Shown piece by piece: positions 1-8,809 of a stretch of 64,000 nt of DNA. This DNA comes from JAWKSY01 sp041402125. Its GTDB lineage: Bacteria; Planctomycetota; GCA-002687715; DRQF01. Positions within the stretch are counted from its first letter, which is position 1, and every line of letters starts with the position of its first letter. The stretch covers positions 200,420 through 264,419 of the forward strand of contig JAWKSY010000007.1 of assembly GCA_041402125.1 (NCBI GenBank). Direction: 5' to 3'. Made by a program: the position numbers and the translations under genes. Below the pieces are notes generated by a model, which worked only from the letters and a program-made list of their open reading frames with translations, was not told where the DNA came from and did no database searches.

Positions 1-244
1 AGGCGGCGCTCTGGCCCGAGTTGCGCTTCATCGCGACGACGCGGAGGCGGGGGCCGTGCTCGGTGCGCGCGGCGAGCAGCCGCTCGCGGGTCGCGTCGCG
101 CGAGCCGTCGTCGACGAGGACGAGCTCCCAGCTCGCGTCGAGGGCCTCGAGGCGCGGCAGGATCTCCGCGATGAGCGGCGGGACGTTGTCCTCCTCGTTG
201 AAGAAGGGGATCACGACCGAGACGTCCGGGCCGGTTTCGTTCAT
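1..244 (-). CDS. Family 2 glycosyltransferase, N-terminal part (cut by window edge)
   Basis: The 81 visible residues start MNETGPDVSVVIPFFNEED, the usual GT2/DPM1-like opening. They continue with VLVDDGSRDATRE (nucleotide-sugar-binding DD motif) and KRNSGQSAA. The family transfers a sugar from a nucleotide donor, commonly to polyprenyl phosphate at the cytoplasmic face of the inner membrane. The ATG overlaps the stop of the upstream GT39 gene in an ATGA arrangement, so it is the third gene of a translationally coupled operon with the LAB_N protein. This trio recalls ArnC/ArnT-type lipid-linked sugar systems; the actual sugar and acceptor cannot be told. The rest of the protein lies beyond base 1. 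Confidence 0.85.
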   Translation of the reverse strand, partial: MNETGPDVSVVIPFFNEEDNVPPLIAEILPRLEALDASWELVLVDDGSRDATRERLLAARTEHGPRLRVVAMKRNSGQSAA

Positions 245-1836
245 CGGTTCTCCTCGGTTCGCGGGGTCCGGAAGAGGACCCAGCGGCGGTCGCCGTCGGG
301 GCTCTCGACCTCGTCGAGGGTCTCGAGGCCGGCGAAGGCCGGCGGCCAGGGGTCCTTGCGCTTGCCGCTCGCGAGCAGCAGGGCGTTCGCGTCGGCGTCG
401 AGCCGTCCGCGCGCCCGGACCGCGTCGTCCTCGCGCGTGAAGGGCGTGTCGCCGAGGTAGTAGCAGAGGACGAGATTCGCGTCCCAGACGACGATCGGGT
501 GCGCGACCTCGGCGTCGGCCGCGTGCGCCCGCCTCGCCATCTCGGCCGCGCGCCGCGGTGAGCGGTCGCGGGTCGCGACGAGGCCGGCCGCCGCGTCGAA
601 GACGAGCAGCGCGGCCAGCGCCGCCGCCGCCACGAGGAGCGCGGAGCGGGCGGGCACCGGAGGCCCCTGGTCGCGACGGCGCGGCCAGACGACGGCGGTA
701 GCCGCCATCGTCACGAAGAGCGCGAGGATGCCCACGACCTGCAGGGCGGGCGACCGCTGCAGGATCTCGGTCCCGAGATCCAGGAGGAGCGGGCCCGCGC
801 TGAGCGTGGCGAGGCTGAGCAGCGCGATCACGAAGAGCCCGCGGCGCCCGCCCCGCTCGAGCTGCGCGTCGATCACCGCGCCGCCCCAGACCGCGAGGAG
901 CGGGAAGAGGGGCAGGAGGTAGTGCGACTGCTTGCTCGAGGAGAGCGAGAAGACGAGCACGCCGAGGCCGAAGCCGACCAGCCAGCCGCCGGCGCGGCGC
1001 CATCCCGTCGTGATCGCGTTCCGCGACCCGAGGAGGAAGACGGCGGAGGGGGCGGCGAGGAGGGGCAGCTTCGCGAGGTAGTACCAGAACGGCCGGTCGT
1101 GGCGCACGTTCTCCATCAGCAGGCGTTCGCGCAGGAGCTCCCGCAGGCCGCTCTCGGCCGCCAGCGGGCCGTAGTAGGCGAGGGTCGCGAGCGCGGTGCC
1201 GAGCAGGATCGCGGCCGCGCCGAGGCCGAGGCCGCGCCGGCTGCGGTGCGCGATCGCGGAGCCGGCGAGGGCGAAGGCGGGGAAGAGGAGCGCGAGCACC
1301 GGCCCCTTCGTCAGCGTCGCGACGAAGGCGCCGGCGGCGATCAGCGCGAAGGCCCTCCGCCGGAAGCGCCCCGCGGCGGCGGCGTCCGCCACGCCGAGAT
1401 AGGAGAGCGCGACGCCCAGCGTCAGCAGGGTCTCCATCTCCGCGGAGCGGGCCTGGTAGAAGAACAGGCTCGTCCCGGCGAGGAAGAGCGCCGCGGCGGC
1501 TCCCGCCCGCGGACCGGCCACGCTGCGGCCGAGGAGGAAGGTGACGAGGATCGCGCCGAGGGCGGCGAGCACGCTGGGCACGCGGGCCGCCGCGTCCGAT
1601 TCGCCGAGCGCGAGGAAGGACCCCGCGACGAGCGCGTGGAAGAGCGGCGGCTTGTTCAGGTAGCGCTCGCCGAGGAGCCGCGGCGGGAGGAACTCGCCGG
1701 TGGCGATCATCTCGCGGGCGACGAGCGGGCCTCGGGCCTCGGCGGAGCTGAGGTGGTCGCGGAGGCCGAGGAGCGGAAAGAGGGCGGCGGCGGCGAGCGC
1801 GAGGACGACCAGGGGGATCGCCCGGTCTCCGCTCAT
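241..1836 (-). CDS. ArnT-like GT39 membrane glycosyltransferase
   Basis: 531 residues with about ten or more hydrophobic helices. The first periplasmic loop carries an acidic residue and AREMIATGEF followed by RYLNKPPLFHALVA, the pattern of ArnT/GT39 enzymes, which move a sugar from undecaprenyl phosphate onto a cell-envelope acceptor on the periplasmic side. A further segment SSSKQSHYLLPLFPLL in the second half is also typical. I chose the ATG that overlaps the upstream stop (ATGA), because the longer open frame only runs back through the neighbouring gene. It sits between the tandem LAB_N protein and a GT2 enzyme, which probably makes its lipid-linked donor. Acceptor (lipid A, glycan or protein) unknown. 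Confidence 0.8.
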   Translation of the reverse strand: MSGDRAIPLVVLALAAAALFPLLGLRDHLSSAEARGPLVAREMIATGEFLPPRLLGERYLNKPPLFHALVAGSFLALGESDAAARVPSVLAALGAILVTFLLGRSVAGPRAGAAAALFLAGTSLFFYQARSAEMETLLTLGVALSYLGVADAAAAGRFRRRAFALIAAGAFVATLTKGPVLALLFPAFALAGSAIAHRSRRGLGLGAAAILLGTALATLAYYGPLAAESGLRELLRERLLMENVRHDRPFWYYLAKLPLLAAPSAVFLLGSRNAITTGWRRAGGWLVGFGLGVLVFSLSSSKQSHYLLPLFPLLAVWGGAVIDAQLERGGRRGLFVIALLSLATLSAGPLLLDLGTEILQRSPALQVVGILALFVTMAATAVVWPRRRDQGPPVPARSALLVAAAALAALLVFDAAAGLVATRDRSPRRAAEMARRAHAADAEVAHPIVVWDANLVLCYYLGDTPFTREDDAVRARGRLDADANALLLASGKRKDPWPPAFAGLETLDEVESPDGDRRWVLFRTPRTEENR

Positions 1837-2468
1837 TCGAAGGACGCGGCGAGAGCCGCCTGCGCGCCGGCCTCGCGAGCCCGGTGCCGTCGCTCGAGGA
1901 CGAGGTTCCGCGCCGACATGAAGGGCACGAGGATGACGCTCGCGATGAGGATCACGTCGCGGAGGTAGAGCGCGTAGGCGAGGATGAAGAGCGAGCCGAC
2001 GATCGAGATGACGAAGAAGCTCGGCGGGAGGACCGGCCGGCCGCTCTGCTCGCTCTGCAGCCACTGCAGCGGGAAACGGGTCATCCAGATCGCCTGGCCC
2101 ACGCCGCCGACGAGGAGCCAGGGCAGCGGGTCGTGGAACTCGAGCTTCTTGACGAAGAGCGCGATGCTCGCGGCCGCGATCGCGACGAGGAGCACCGTCA
2201 GCTCGGTAGGCCCGAGGCGCCGGAAGCCGTGGGCGAGGAGGATGTTCCTCGCGTAGACCAGCAGGTTGGTGACCGCGCCGGCCGCGAAGATCGCGTTGGG
2301 GATGTGGAGCGTGTAGATCAGGAAGAGGCCCGAGCCGACCAGCGAGAACCACCAGAACAGCGTGGGGACCGCGATCCGGCCCGCCTTCTCGGAGGCGACG
2401 AGCTGGACGAGGAAGCGGGCGAAGAACAGCGCCTGCCCGATGCCGCCGATCCAGAGATAGACATCCAT
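1833..2468 (-). CDS. Tandem LAB_N (lipid-A-disaccharide synthase N-terminal domain) membrane protein
   Basis: 211 residues made of two copies of the small membrane LAB_N domain. Copy one (about residues 5-85) has GGIGQALFFARFLVQ, SEKAGRIAVP and FWWFSLVGS. Copy two (about 105-185) has GGVGQAIWMTRFPLQW, SEQSGRPVLP and FFVISIVGS, an obvious internal duplication. LAB_N domains are small polytopic domains often found next to GT2 and ArnT-like enzymes. Here it leads such an operon and overlaps the GT39 gene by four bases. A role in handling or flipping a lipid-linked sugar is inference from context; no catalytic residues are visible. Confidence 0.78.
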   Translation of the reverse strand: MDVYLWIGGIGQALFFARFLVQLVASEKAGRIAVPTLFWWFSLVGSGLFLIYTLHIPNAIFAAGAVTNLLVYARNILLAHGFRRLGPTELTVLLVAIAAASIALFVKKLEFHDPLPWLLVGGVGQAIWMTRFPLQWLQSEQSGRPVLPPSFFVISIVGSLFILAYALYLRDVILIASVILVPFMSARNLVLERRHRAREAGAQAALAASFE

Positions 2469-2542
2469 CGCCGCATGCTCCGCGGGACGCCGCCGGCCCC
2501 CGAACCCTCGGGACCCCGCGCGGCGTCACCCTCCCGGATTCG

Positions 2543-2570
2543 AGGATAGCCCGTTCCGGGGGCCGAGCAA
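2543..2570 (-). promoter_or_regulatory. Predicted sigma70-type promoter for the LAB_N-GT39-GT2 operon
   Basis: Read on the minus strand: TTGCTC (2570-2565), 16 bases, TATCCT (2548-2543), with the ATG about 75 bases further on. It lies in the divergent gap with oppA. The element resembles two stronger predicted promoters in this window (TTGCAT-N16-TATAAT and TTGTCT-N16-TATAAT). Confidence 0.4.
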
Positions 2571-2605
2571 GCCCGAAGCCGGCCGCGGACGTACCCGAAA
2601 CGCCG

Positions 2606-2617
2606 TATGCTCGGCGC
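2606..2617 (+). promoter_or_regulatory. -10 element TATGCT six bases before the oppA ATG (leaderless-type start)
   Basis: TATGCT is followed by exactly six bases and then the ATG, and there is no Shine-Dalgarno sequence before the start. Transcription would begin at or next to the ATG, giving a leaderless mRNA. No convincing -35 is visible. The same spacing occurs at 8015 and 32111. Confidence 0.4.
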
Positions 2618-4282
2618 ATGCGCGGAATTGGGGGAGTTGTCCGGGTCCTCGCCCTCGGGGCGGCGATCGCGGCGTCCGGCTGCGGATTCACCGGCGACGC
2701 CACCGCCCGTCCGGGGGCCTGGCTCGTCATGAACACCCTCGCGGAGCCCGGTCAGCTCGATCCGGCCCTCGTGACCGCGGTCGAGGACCAGCGGCTCAAC
2801 CTCGCGCTCTTCGAGGGGCTCGTCGGCTACCACCCCGAGACCCTCGCGCCGGTTCCCGGCGTGGCCGAGCACTGGACGCGGTCCGAGGACGGCCTCGAGT
2901 ACCGCTTCCGCCTTCGCGCCGACGCCCGATGGAGCGACGGCCGGACGCTCGACGCGACGGACTTCGTCTGGTCCTGGCGCCGGGTGCTGACGCCGCCGGG
3001 GCGCGAGGATCCCGAGATCGCCCGGCCGGTCGCCTCGAGCTACGCCGAACTGCTCTTCGACATCGCGGGGGCCGAGGCCTTCTACCGCGGCGAGCTCGAC
3101 GACTTCGCCGCCGTCGGCATCCGCGCCGTCTCGCCGCGCGAGCTCGTCGTGCGTCTCGCCCGCCCGACGCCCTGGTTCCTCGAGCTGCTGGCCTTCCCGA
3201 CCTTCTCGCCGGTGCCGCGCCACGTCGCGGACCGCCTCGGGCCGACCTGGACCCGCGCCGGGAATCTCGTCGGCAACGGGGCCTTCGTCCTCGCCGAACG
3301 CCGCGTCGGTGATCTCGTCCGCGTCGAGCGGAATCCGCGCTACTGGGATCGCGAGGCGGTCGGGCTCGACGGGATCGTCTATTACACGACCGACCAGATC
3401 GACACCGCGCTCGACCAGTACCTCGCCGGCGAGACCGACTGGGTCCGCGGCTTCAATCCGAAGAAGGTCCGCGCCTGGCGCGCCGATCCCGAGCTCTCCC
3501 GGGCCCTCCGCGCGCCCGAGTATCTCGGCACCTACTTCTACCGGCTGAACTGCGTCCGCGGTCCGACGCGGGATCCGCGCGTCCGTCGCGCGCTCTCCCT
3601 CGCCGTCGACCGCGGGGCCCTCACGCGGCACGTCACCGGACTGGGCGAGGCGCCGGCGCACGGCCTCGTCCCGGCCTGCCTCGCGCGCACGAGCCCCTGG
3701 ACGGTGCTGGACGCCGCGACGGGGACGGGCTTCGATCCCGAGCGCGCCCGGAGCGAGCTCGCCGCGGCCGGCTTCCCGGGAGGGCGAGGCTTCCCCACGC
3801 TGACGCTGGCCTACAACACCGACGTGAAGAACCGCGCGATCGCCGAGGCCGTCCAGCAGATGTGGAAGCGCGAGCTCGGCATCGCGGTCGAGCTCGAGAA
3901 CCGGGAGAAGCGCGTCCACCTCGCCCTCGAGCGCGCCCTCGACTACGAGATCTCGCGCGGGAGCTGGGTGGGCGACTTCGCCGACCCCGTGACCTTCCTC
4001 GACTTCATGGTCGGCGGTCGCGCGAACAACCGCACCGGCTGGGAGAATCCCCGCTTCGACGCGCTGGTGGAGCGGAGCCGCGCCGAGACCGATCCGGAGG
4101 CGCGGCGCCGTCTCCTGCAGGAGGCCGAGCGGATCCTCGTGGTCGAGGACGCGGCGCTCCTGCCGCTCTTCGCGTTCCGCACCCCCTCGGTGCTCCGGCC
4201 GGGCCGATTCGTCGGGATCCACGAGAACGCCCGGGATCTCCACCCGCCGAAGTACATCCGTCTCGCCGAGGCCGGGCGATGA
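2618..4282 (+). CDS. oppA: Oligopeptide ABC transporter substrate-binding lipoprotein
   Basis: 554 residues, the usual size for family 5 solute-binding proteins (OppA/DppA). The signal peptide ends in the lipobox A-S-G-C with the lipidated Cys at residue 22. The body shows family features such as the early LDPALVTAVEDQ segment, then GLVGYHPETLAP, VAEHWTRSEDGLEYRFRLR and ATDFVWSWRRVL, and near the C-terminus NPRFDALVERSR. It should bind peptides or related solutes in the periplasm and deliver them to the two permeases encoded directly downstream. Its stop overlaps the oppB ATG (ATGA). The ATG lacks a ribosome-binding site, consistent with a leaderless start; a later start would lose the signal peptide. 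Confidence 0.9.
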   Translation: MRGIGGVVRVLALGAAIAASGCGFTGDATARPGAWLVMNTLAEPGQLDPALVTAVEDQRLNLALFEGLVGYHPETLAPVPGVAEHWTRSEDGLEYRFRLRADARWSDGRTLDATDFVWSWRRVLTPPGREDPEIARPVASSYAELLFDIAGAEAFYRGELDDFAAVGIRAVSPRELVVRLARPTPWFLELLAFPTFSPVPRHVADRLGPTWTRAGNLVGNGAFVLAERRVGDLVRVERNPRYWDREAVGLDGIVYYTTDQIDTALDQYLAGETDWVRGFNPKKVRAWRADPELSRALRAPEYLGTYFYRLNCVRGPTRDPRVRRALSLAVDRGALTRHVTGLGEAPAHGLVPACLARTSPWTVLDAATGTGFDPERARSELAAAGFPGGRGFPTLTLAYNTDVKNRAIAEAVQQMWKRELGIAVELENREKRVHLALERALDYEISRGSWVGDFADPVTFLDFMVGGRANNRTGWENPRFDALVERSRAETDPEARRRLLQEAERILVVEDAALLPLFAFRTPSVLRPGRFVGIHENARDLHPPKYIRLAEAGR

Positions 4283-5197
4283 CCGCCTTCGTCGCGCGAC
4301 GTCTCGTCCTCGGCTTGCTGACGCTCCTCGCGATCGTCACCGCGAGCTTCTTCCTCCAGCGTCTCGCGCCCGGCGGCCCCTTCGACCGGGAACGCGCCGT
4401 CGACCCCGCGGTCCGCGCGGCCGAGGCCCGCGAGTGGGGCCTCGACCGCCCGCTCGGCGAGCAGTACCTCGCCTACGTGCGCGGCCTCGCGTCCCTCGAC
4501 CTCAAGCGATCGATGACGCGCCCCGACTTCGAGGTCCGCGAGATCGTCGCGCCGCGCCTCGCGGTGAGCCTCTCGCTCGCCGCCGCCGTCCTCGCGCTCA
4601 GCCTCGCCGTCGGCGTGCCGCTCGGCCTCTTCGCCGGGCTGCGCCGCGGGAGCGGCCTCGATCACCTGGCGATGTTCGTCGCCGTGGTCGGCGTCTCCGT
4701 CCCCGCCTTCGTGGTCGGTCCGCTCCTGAAGTGGATCTTCGCGCTCGAGCTCGGCTGGCTGCCGGAGTCGCGATGGGTCTCGCCGGCGAGCATGGTCCTG
4801 CCCGTCGTCTCGCTCTCGGCGGTGTACGTGGCGACGATCGCCCGGATGGTGCGCAGCGGCACGATCGAGACCCTGCGCGAGCCCTGGGTGAGGACGGCGC
4901 GCGCGAAGGGACTCTCCGAGTCGCGCGTCCTCTGGCGCCACGTGCTCCCCGGGGCGCTGCTCCCTCGTGTCCTACCTGGGCCCGACCGCGGCCGGGCTCG
5001 CCGTCGGCTCCGTCGTCATCGAGCGCGTCTTCAACATCCCGGGCCTCGGCAACGAGTTCGTCGAGGCCGCCTTCAACCGCGACTACACGATGGTGATGGG
5101 GACCGTCATCACCTACAGCGCGCTCCTGATCGTGGCGAACCTCCTCTCCGACGTCGTGCTCGCGCTCGTCGACCCGCGCGTGAGGATCGGGACGTGA
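4279..5197 (+). CDS. oppB: Oligopeptide ABC transporter permease OppB (frameshifted in this sequence)
   Basis: Inner-membrane permease with the OppB N-terminal helix (RRLVLGLLTLLAIVTASFF), the APGGPFD segment and the coupling motif ending RAKGLSESRVLWRHVLPGALL. The frame then breaks at about base 4963: the continuation VSYLGPTAAGLAVGSVV, ERVFNIPGLG and the C-terminus VDPRVRIGT are in the next frame. Family members read ALLP-V-V-YLGP here, so a run of C shortened by two bases is the simplest explanation. The rest is well conserved and the operon is intact, so I treat the gene as functional with a sequence error. It overlaps oppC by GTGA. Confidence 0.82.
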
Positions 5198-6033
5198 GCG
5201 CGCCCGGCCCCTGGCGTCGGCTGCGCCGCAACCGCGCGGCGATGGTCTCGGCCGTCTTCCTCGCGATCGTCGCGCTGGCCGCGCTCCTCGCGCCCTGGCT
5301 CGAGACATGGCCGCTCGACCGGCAGGATCTCGCGCTGGGGCCGGTGGCGCCGGGGGCGGACCACTGGTTCGGGACGGACTACGAGGGCCGCGATCTCTAC
5401 AGCCGGACGCTGCACGGGGCGCGGGTCTCGCTCCTCGTCGGTCTCGTCGCGACCGCGGTCGCGCTCGTCATCGGCGTGACCTGGGGCGCCGTCGCCGGCT
5501 ACTGCGGCGGGCGGATCGACGGCGTGATGATGCGGGTCGTCGACCTCCTCTACGGCCTCCCCTACATGTTCTTCGTGATCGTGCTGATGGTCTGGTTCGG
5601 GCGGAGCCTCGTGAACGTGTTCATCGGCCTCGGGGCGGTGAGCTGGCTCACCATGGCGCGGATCGTGCGCGGCGCGGTGCTGTCGATCCGCGAGGAGGAG
5701 TACGTCCTCGCCGCGCGCTCGGCCGGCGTCCCGGCCCCGGCCATCCTCTGGCGCCACGTCCTTCCGAACGCGGCCGCGCCCATCCTCGTGTACGCCACGC
5801 TCACCGTGCCCCGCGTGATGCTCGAGGAGGCCTTCCTCTCCTTCCTCGGCCTCGGCGTGCAGCCGCCCCGGGCGAGCTGGGGTTCGCTCATCGCCGAGGG
5901 GGCCTCGCTCTTCCGCGAGTACCCCTGGCTGCTCGCCTTCCCCGCGCTCTTCCTCTCGCTGACGCTGCTCGCGCTGAACTTCCTCGGCGACGGGCTGCGC
6001 GACGCGCTCGACGCGCGGGAGGAGGCGCGATGA
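5194..6033 (+). CDS. oppC: Oligopeptide ABC transporter permease OppC
   Basis: 279 residues starting at a GTG that overlaps the oppB stop. Family marks: the N-terminal RRNRAAMVSAVFLAIVALAA helix, the HWFGTDYEGRDLYSRTLHGAR segment, the coupling region YVLAARSAGVPAPAILWRHV (EAA loop) and LSFLGLGVQPPRASWG near the C-terminus. It forms the heterodimeric channel with OppB in the inner membrane. The stop overlaps the oppD ATG. Confidence 0.9.
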   Translation: MSAPGPWRRLRRNRAAMVSAVFLAIVALAALLAPWLETWPLDRQDLALGPVAPGADHWFGTDYEGRDLYSRTLHGARVSLLVGLVATAVALVIGVTWGAVAGYCGGRIDGVMMRVVDLLYGLPYMFFVIVLMVWFGRSLVNVFIGLGAVSWLTMARIVRGAVLSIREEEYVLAARSAGVPAPAILWRHVLPNAAAPILVYATLTVPRVMLEEAFLSFLGLGVQPPRASWGSLIAEGASLFREYPWLLAFPALFLSLTLLALNFLGDGLRDALDAREEAR

Positions 6034-7016
6034 GCGGCGCGCCCCTGCTCGCCTGGCAGGACCTGCGACTCTCCTTCCGCGGCGAGGAGGGCGAGACGGA
6101 GGTCCTCGTGGGCGTCGATCTCGAGCTGCGCAAGGGCGAGACGCTCGCGCTGGTCGGCGAGTCCGGCTCGGGCAAGTCCGCGACCTGCCTCGCCGCGCTC
6201 GGGCTCCTCGGACCGAACGCCCGGCGGACCGGCGGCGCGATCCTCCGCGAGGGCGAGCCGGTCTGGGCGGAGGGCGTCGATCACCGCGCGGCCCTGCGGG
6301 GGCGCTTCGCGGGGGCCGTCTTCCAGGACCCGATGAGCTCCCTCAATCCCTTCCTCCGCGTGGGCGACCAGGTCGCGGAGGGTCTCGTCGCGCAGCGCGG
6401 GCTCTCGCGCCGGGCGGCGCGCGACCGCGCGGTGGCGCTGCTCGAGGAGGTCGGCATCCCGGACGCCGCGCGTCGCGCGCGCGCCCATCCCCACGAACTC
6501 TCCGGGGGCATGCGGCAGCGCGTGATGATCGCGATGGCGCTCGCCCTCGAGCCGCGCGTGCTCGTCGCGGACGAGCCGACCACGGCGCTCGACGTCACCA
6601 CGCAGGCCCGCATCCTCGGGCTGCTCGACGCCCTGCGCCGGACGCGCGGCACCGCGATCCTCCTCGTGACCCACGACTTCGGCGTCGCGGCGGGCCTGGC
6701 CGATCGGGTCGCCGTCCTCTACGCGGGCCGCGTCGTCGAGGAGGGGTCCACCGCGGCCCTCCTGGCCGCGCCCTTCCACCCCTACGCGCGGGCGCTGCGC
6801 GCCGCCGTGCCCGAGATCCGCGCCGGGGCCGCGCCGCATCCGCCGCGGGGCATCCCCGGCACGCCGCCCCGGCCGGGGGAACGGCCGACGGGTTGCGCCT
6901 TCCATCCCCGCTGTCCGTGGGTCTTCGCGCCCTGCGCCGAGGCGGATCCGCCGGCGCGGACGGCGGGGGAGGGACGGGTCGCGCGCTGCCACCTCGAGCG
7001 GGAGGAAGCGCGGTGA
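6030..7016 (+). CDS. oppD: Oligopeptide ABC transporter ATPase OppD
   Basis: 328 residues. Walker A GESGSGKSA, ABC signature LSGGMRQRV, Walker B VLVADEPTTALD and the switch histidine in LLVTHDFG are all intact. The C-terminal oligopeptide-transporter tail is present: HPYARALRAAVP, then GCAFHPRCPWVFAPC, whose cysteines are typical of OppD/DppD proteins. It should hydrolyse ATP together with OppF to drive peptide import. The gene overlaps both neighbours by four bases. Confidence 0.92.
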   Translation: MSGAPLLAWQDLRLSFRGEEGETEVLVGVDLELRKGETLALVGESGSGKSATCLAALGLLGPNARRTGGAILREGEPVWAEGVDHRAALRGRFAGAVFQDPMSSLNPFLRVGDQVAEGLVAQRGLSRRAARDRAVALLEEVGIPDAARRARAHPHELSGGMRQRVMIAMALALEPRVLVADEPTTALDVTTQARILGLLDALRRTRGTAILLVTHDFGVAAGLADRVAVLYAGRVVEEGSTAALLAAPFHPYARALRAAVPEIRAGAAPHPPRGIPGTPPRPGERPTGCAFHPRCPWVFAPCAEADPPARTAGEGRVARCHLEREEAR

Positions 7017-8014
7017 TCGCGCGCGATCGCGACCCGGTCCCGCCGGCGGCGGAGGTCGAGAGACTCCGCGTCCGCTTCGGCCGCGGTCGGGGCGCCGTCG
7101 AGGCCGTCGCGGGAGTCTCGCTGGCGGTCGCGCCGGGCGAGGTGCTCGGGGTGGTCGGCGAGTCGGGCTCGGGGAAATCGACGCTGCTGCGCGTCCTGGC
7201 GGGTCTCGTCCCGCCGACGGCCGGCGTCGTGCGCCTCGGCGGCCGCGCGGCGGACTCGCTCGACCGGCCCGGGCGGGCGGCGGCGCGCCAGATGGTCTTC
7301 CAGGATCCCTTCGGCGCCCTCGACCCCCGTCGCTCGATCCTCGACACGCTGCTCGAGCCGCGCGAGGCGCGCGCCGGTCGCGAGACCCGCGCGGCGCGCC
7401 GGGTCCGCGCCGCCGCGCTCCTCGAGGAGGTCGGGCTTCCCGCGGATTTCCTCGAGCGACGTCCGCACGAGCTGAGCGGCGGGCAGCGTCAGAGGGTCGG
7501 GATCGCCCGGGCCCTCGGCGCCGAGCCCGCGCTGCTCCTCCTCGACGAGGCGACCTCCGCGCTCGACGTCTCGGTCCAGGCCCAGGTCCTCGAGCTGCTC
7601 GCGCGCCTGCGCGTCGAGCGGGGCTTCGCCGTCCTCTTCGTGACTCACGACCTCGGCGTCCTCGACGCGATCGCCGATCGCGTCGCCGTCCTCTACCGGG
7701 GGCGGCTCGTCGAGATCGGCCCGCGGGCGGCGGTCCTCGGCGCGCCGCGCCATCCCTACTCTCGCCTCCTCCGCGAGGCGGTGCCGGGCCTCGATCCCGC
7801 GCGCGAACGCGCCCGCCTCGCCGCGGCCGGCGGACCGGTCGCCGCCGGGGAGCCCGGCGCGGGCTGCGTCTTCGCGCCGCGCTGTCCGCTCGCGCGCGAG
7901 GACTGCCGTCGCTCGGAGCCGGCCCTCGTCGCCGGGCCCGACGGGCGGGCCTGGGCCTGTCCGGTTCCGGACGAGTCCGCGGCGGGGCGCCGCGACACCG
8001 ACCCGCGGGGCTGA
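7013..8014 (+). CDS. oppF: Oligopeptide ABC transporter ATPase OppF
   Basis: 333 residues from a GTG start that overlaps the oppD stop (GTGA). A longer ATG-initiated frame exists but runs inside oppD. Walker A GESGSGKST, signature LSGGQRQRV, Walker B LLLLDEATSALD and H-loop FVTHDLG are intact, followed by HPYSRLLREAVPG and the Cys-rich tail GCVFAPRCPLAREDC. It is the partner ATPase of OppD. Confidence 0.9.
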   Translation: MIARDRDPVPPAAEVERLRVRFGRGRGAVEAVAGVSLAVAPGEVLGVVGESGSGKSTLLRVLAGLVPPTAGVVRLGGRAADSLDRPGRAAARQMVFQDPFGALDPRRSILDTLLEPREARAGRETRAARRVRAAALLEEVGLPADFLERRPHELSGGQRQRVGIARALGAEPALLLLDEATSALDVSVQAQVLELLARLRVERGFAVLFVTHDLGVLDAIADRVAVLYRGRLVEIGPRAAVLGAPRHPYSRLLREAVPGLDPARERARLAAAGGPVAAGEPGAGCVFAPRCPLAREDCRRSEPALVAGPDGRAWACPVPDESAAGRRDTDPRG

Positions 8015-8026
8015 TAGGGTCCTCTC
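8015..8026 (+). promoter_or_regulatory. -10 element TAGGGT six bases before the next ATG (possible leaderless start)
   Basis: TAGGGT is followed by six bases and the ATG of the next ABC gene, with no Shine-Dalgarno sequence. A possible -35, GCGACA, lies 17 bases upstream inside the end of oppF. This could start a separate transcript for the second ATPase pair. Confidence 0.35.
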
Positions 8027-8809
8027 ATGCTCCTCGAAGTCGCGGGACTCCAGGTCGAGAAGGCGGACGGCGGTCCGGCGCTGGTTCGCGACGTCGCGCT
8101 GGACGTCGCTCCGGGCGAGCTCGTGCTGCTCGTCGGCCGCTCCGGCTGCGGGAAGACGCTGGCGCTCCGCGCCATCGGCGACCTCCTCCCGGGCGGGCTC
8201 CGCGCGCGCGTGGACGTGCGCCGGTTCGAAGGCGAGGACCTCGCCGCGCCCGGCGCGATGCGCGCCCGGCTCGGACGCCGCATCGGCTGGGTCCTCCAGG
8301 ATCCCGCGGGCAGCTTCCACCCCGCCTTCACCCTGGGCGTCCAGCTCGAGGACGCGCTCCGCGCGCACCGCCGCGTCCCGCGCGCGGAGGCGCGCGAGCA
8401 CGCCGCCGCGCGACTGCGCGAGCTCGGGCTCGAGGACGTCGCGGCGATCCTGCGCGCGCACCCGCACGAGCTCTCGGGGGGCGAGCTCCAGCGCTGCGCG
8501 CTCGCCGCGGCGCTCCTCCACGACCCGCCGCTCCTCGTGGCGGACGAGGCCACGAGCCAGCTCGACGCGCTCCACCGCGCTCGCTTCCTCGATCTCGTCG
8601 CGACCCAGCGGCGCGAGCGCGGCCTCGCGGTCCTCGCCGTGACCCACGAACTCGACGCCTTCGCCGAGGAAGCCGACCGCATCCTCGTGATGTCGGCGGG
8701 GAGCGTGGTCGAGCGCGCGGAGGGCGGCGGCATCGCCGGTCTGGGCGGGCACGAGGCCTCGCGCGAGCTCCTGCGCGCGCGGGCCGCGCTCCGCGGAGAG
8801 GGCCGATGA
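8027..8809 (+). CDS. ABC transporter ATPase, DppD/NikD-like, without the oligopeptide C-terminal tail
   Basis: 260 residues. Walker A is GRSGCGKTLA, the signature LSGGELQRC, Walker B LLVADEATSQLD and the H-loop AVTHELD. The peptide/nickel-type Q-loop VLQDPAGSFHPAFTLG supports the Dpp/Nik group. Unlike OppD and OppF just upstream it stops shortly after the ATPase core and lacks the Cys-rich tail. It pairs with the overlapping next gene. No permease accompanies this pair, so it may work with OppBC, with permeases elsewhere, or be a decayed copy. Confidence 0.82.
   Translation: MLLEVAGLQVEKADGGPALVRDVALDVAPGELVLLVGRSGCGKTLALRAIGDLLPGGLRARVDVRRFEGEDLAAPGAMRARLGRRIGWVLQDPAGSFHPAFTLGVQLEDALRAHRRVPRAEAREHAAARLRELGLEDVAAILRAHPHELSGGELQRCALAAALLHDPPLLVADEATSQLDALHRARFLDLVATQRRERGLAVLAVTHELDAFAEEADRILVMSAGSVVERAEGGGIAGLGGHEASRELLRARAALRGEGR

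Noticed and set aside
4279..5197. oppB as a true pseudogene
   Set aside because: Only one break, in a C run, with full conservation on both sides and an intact operon. A sequencing error is simpler.
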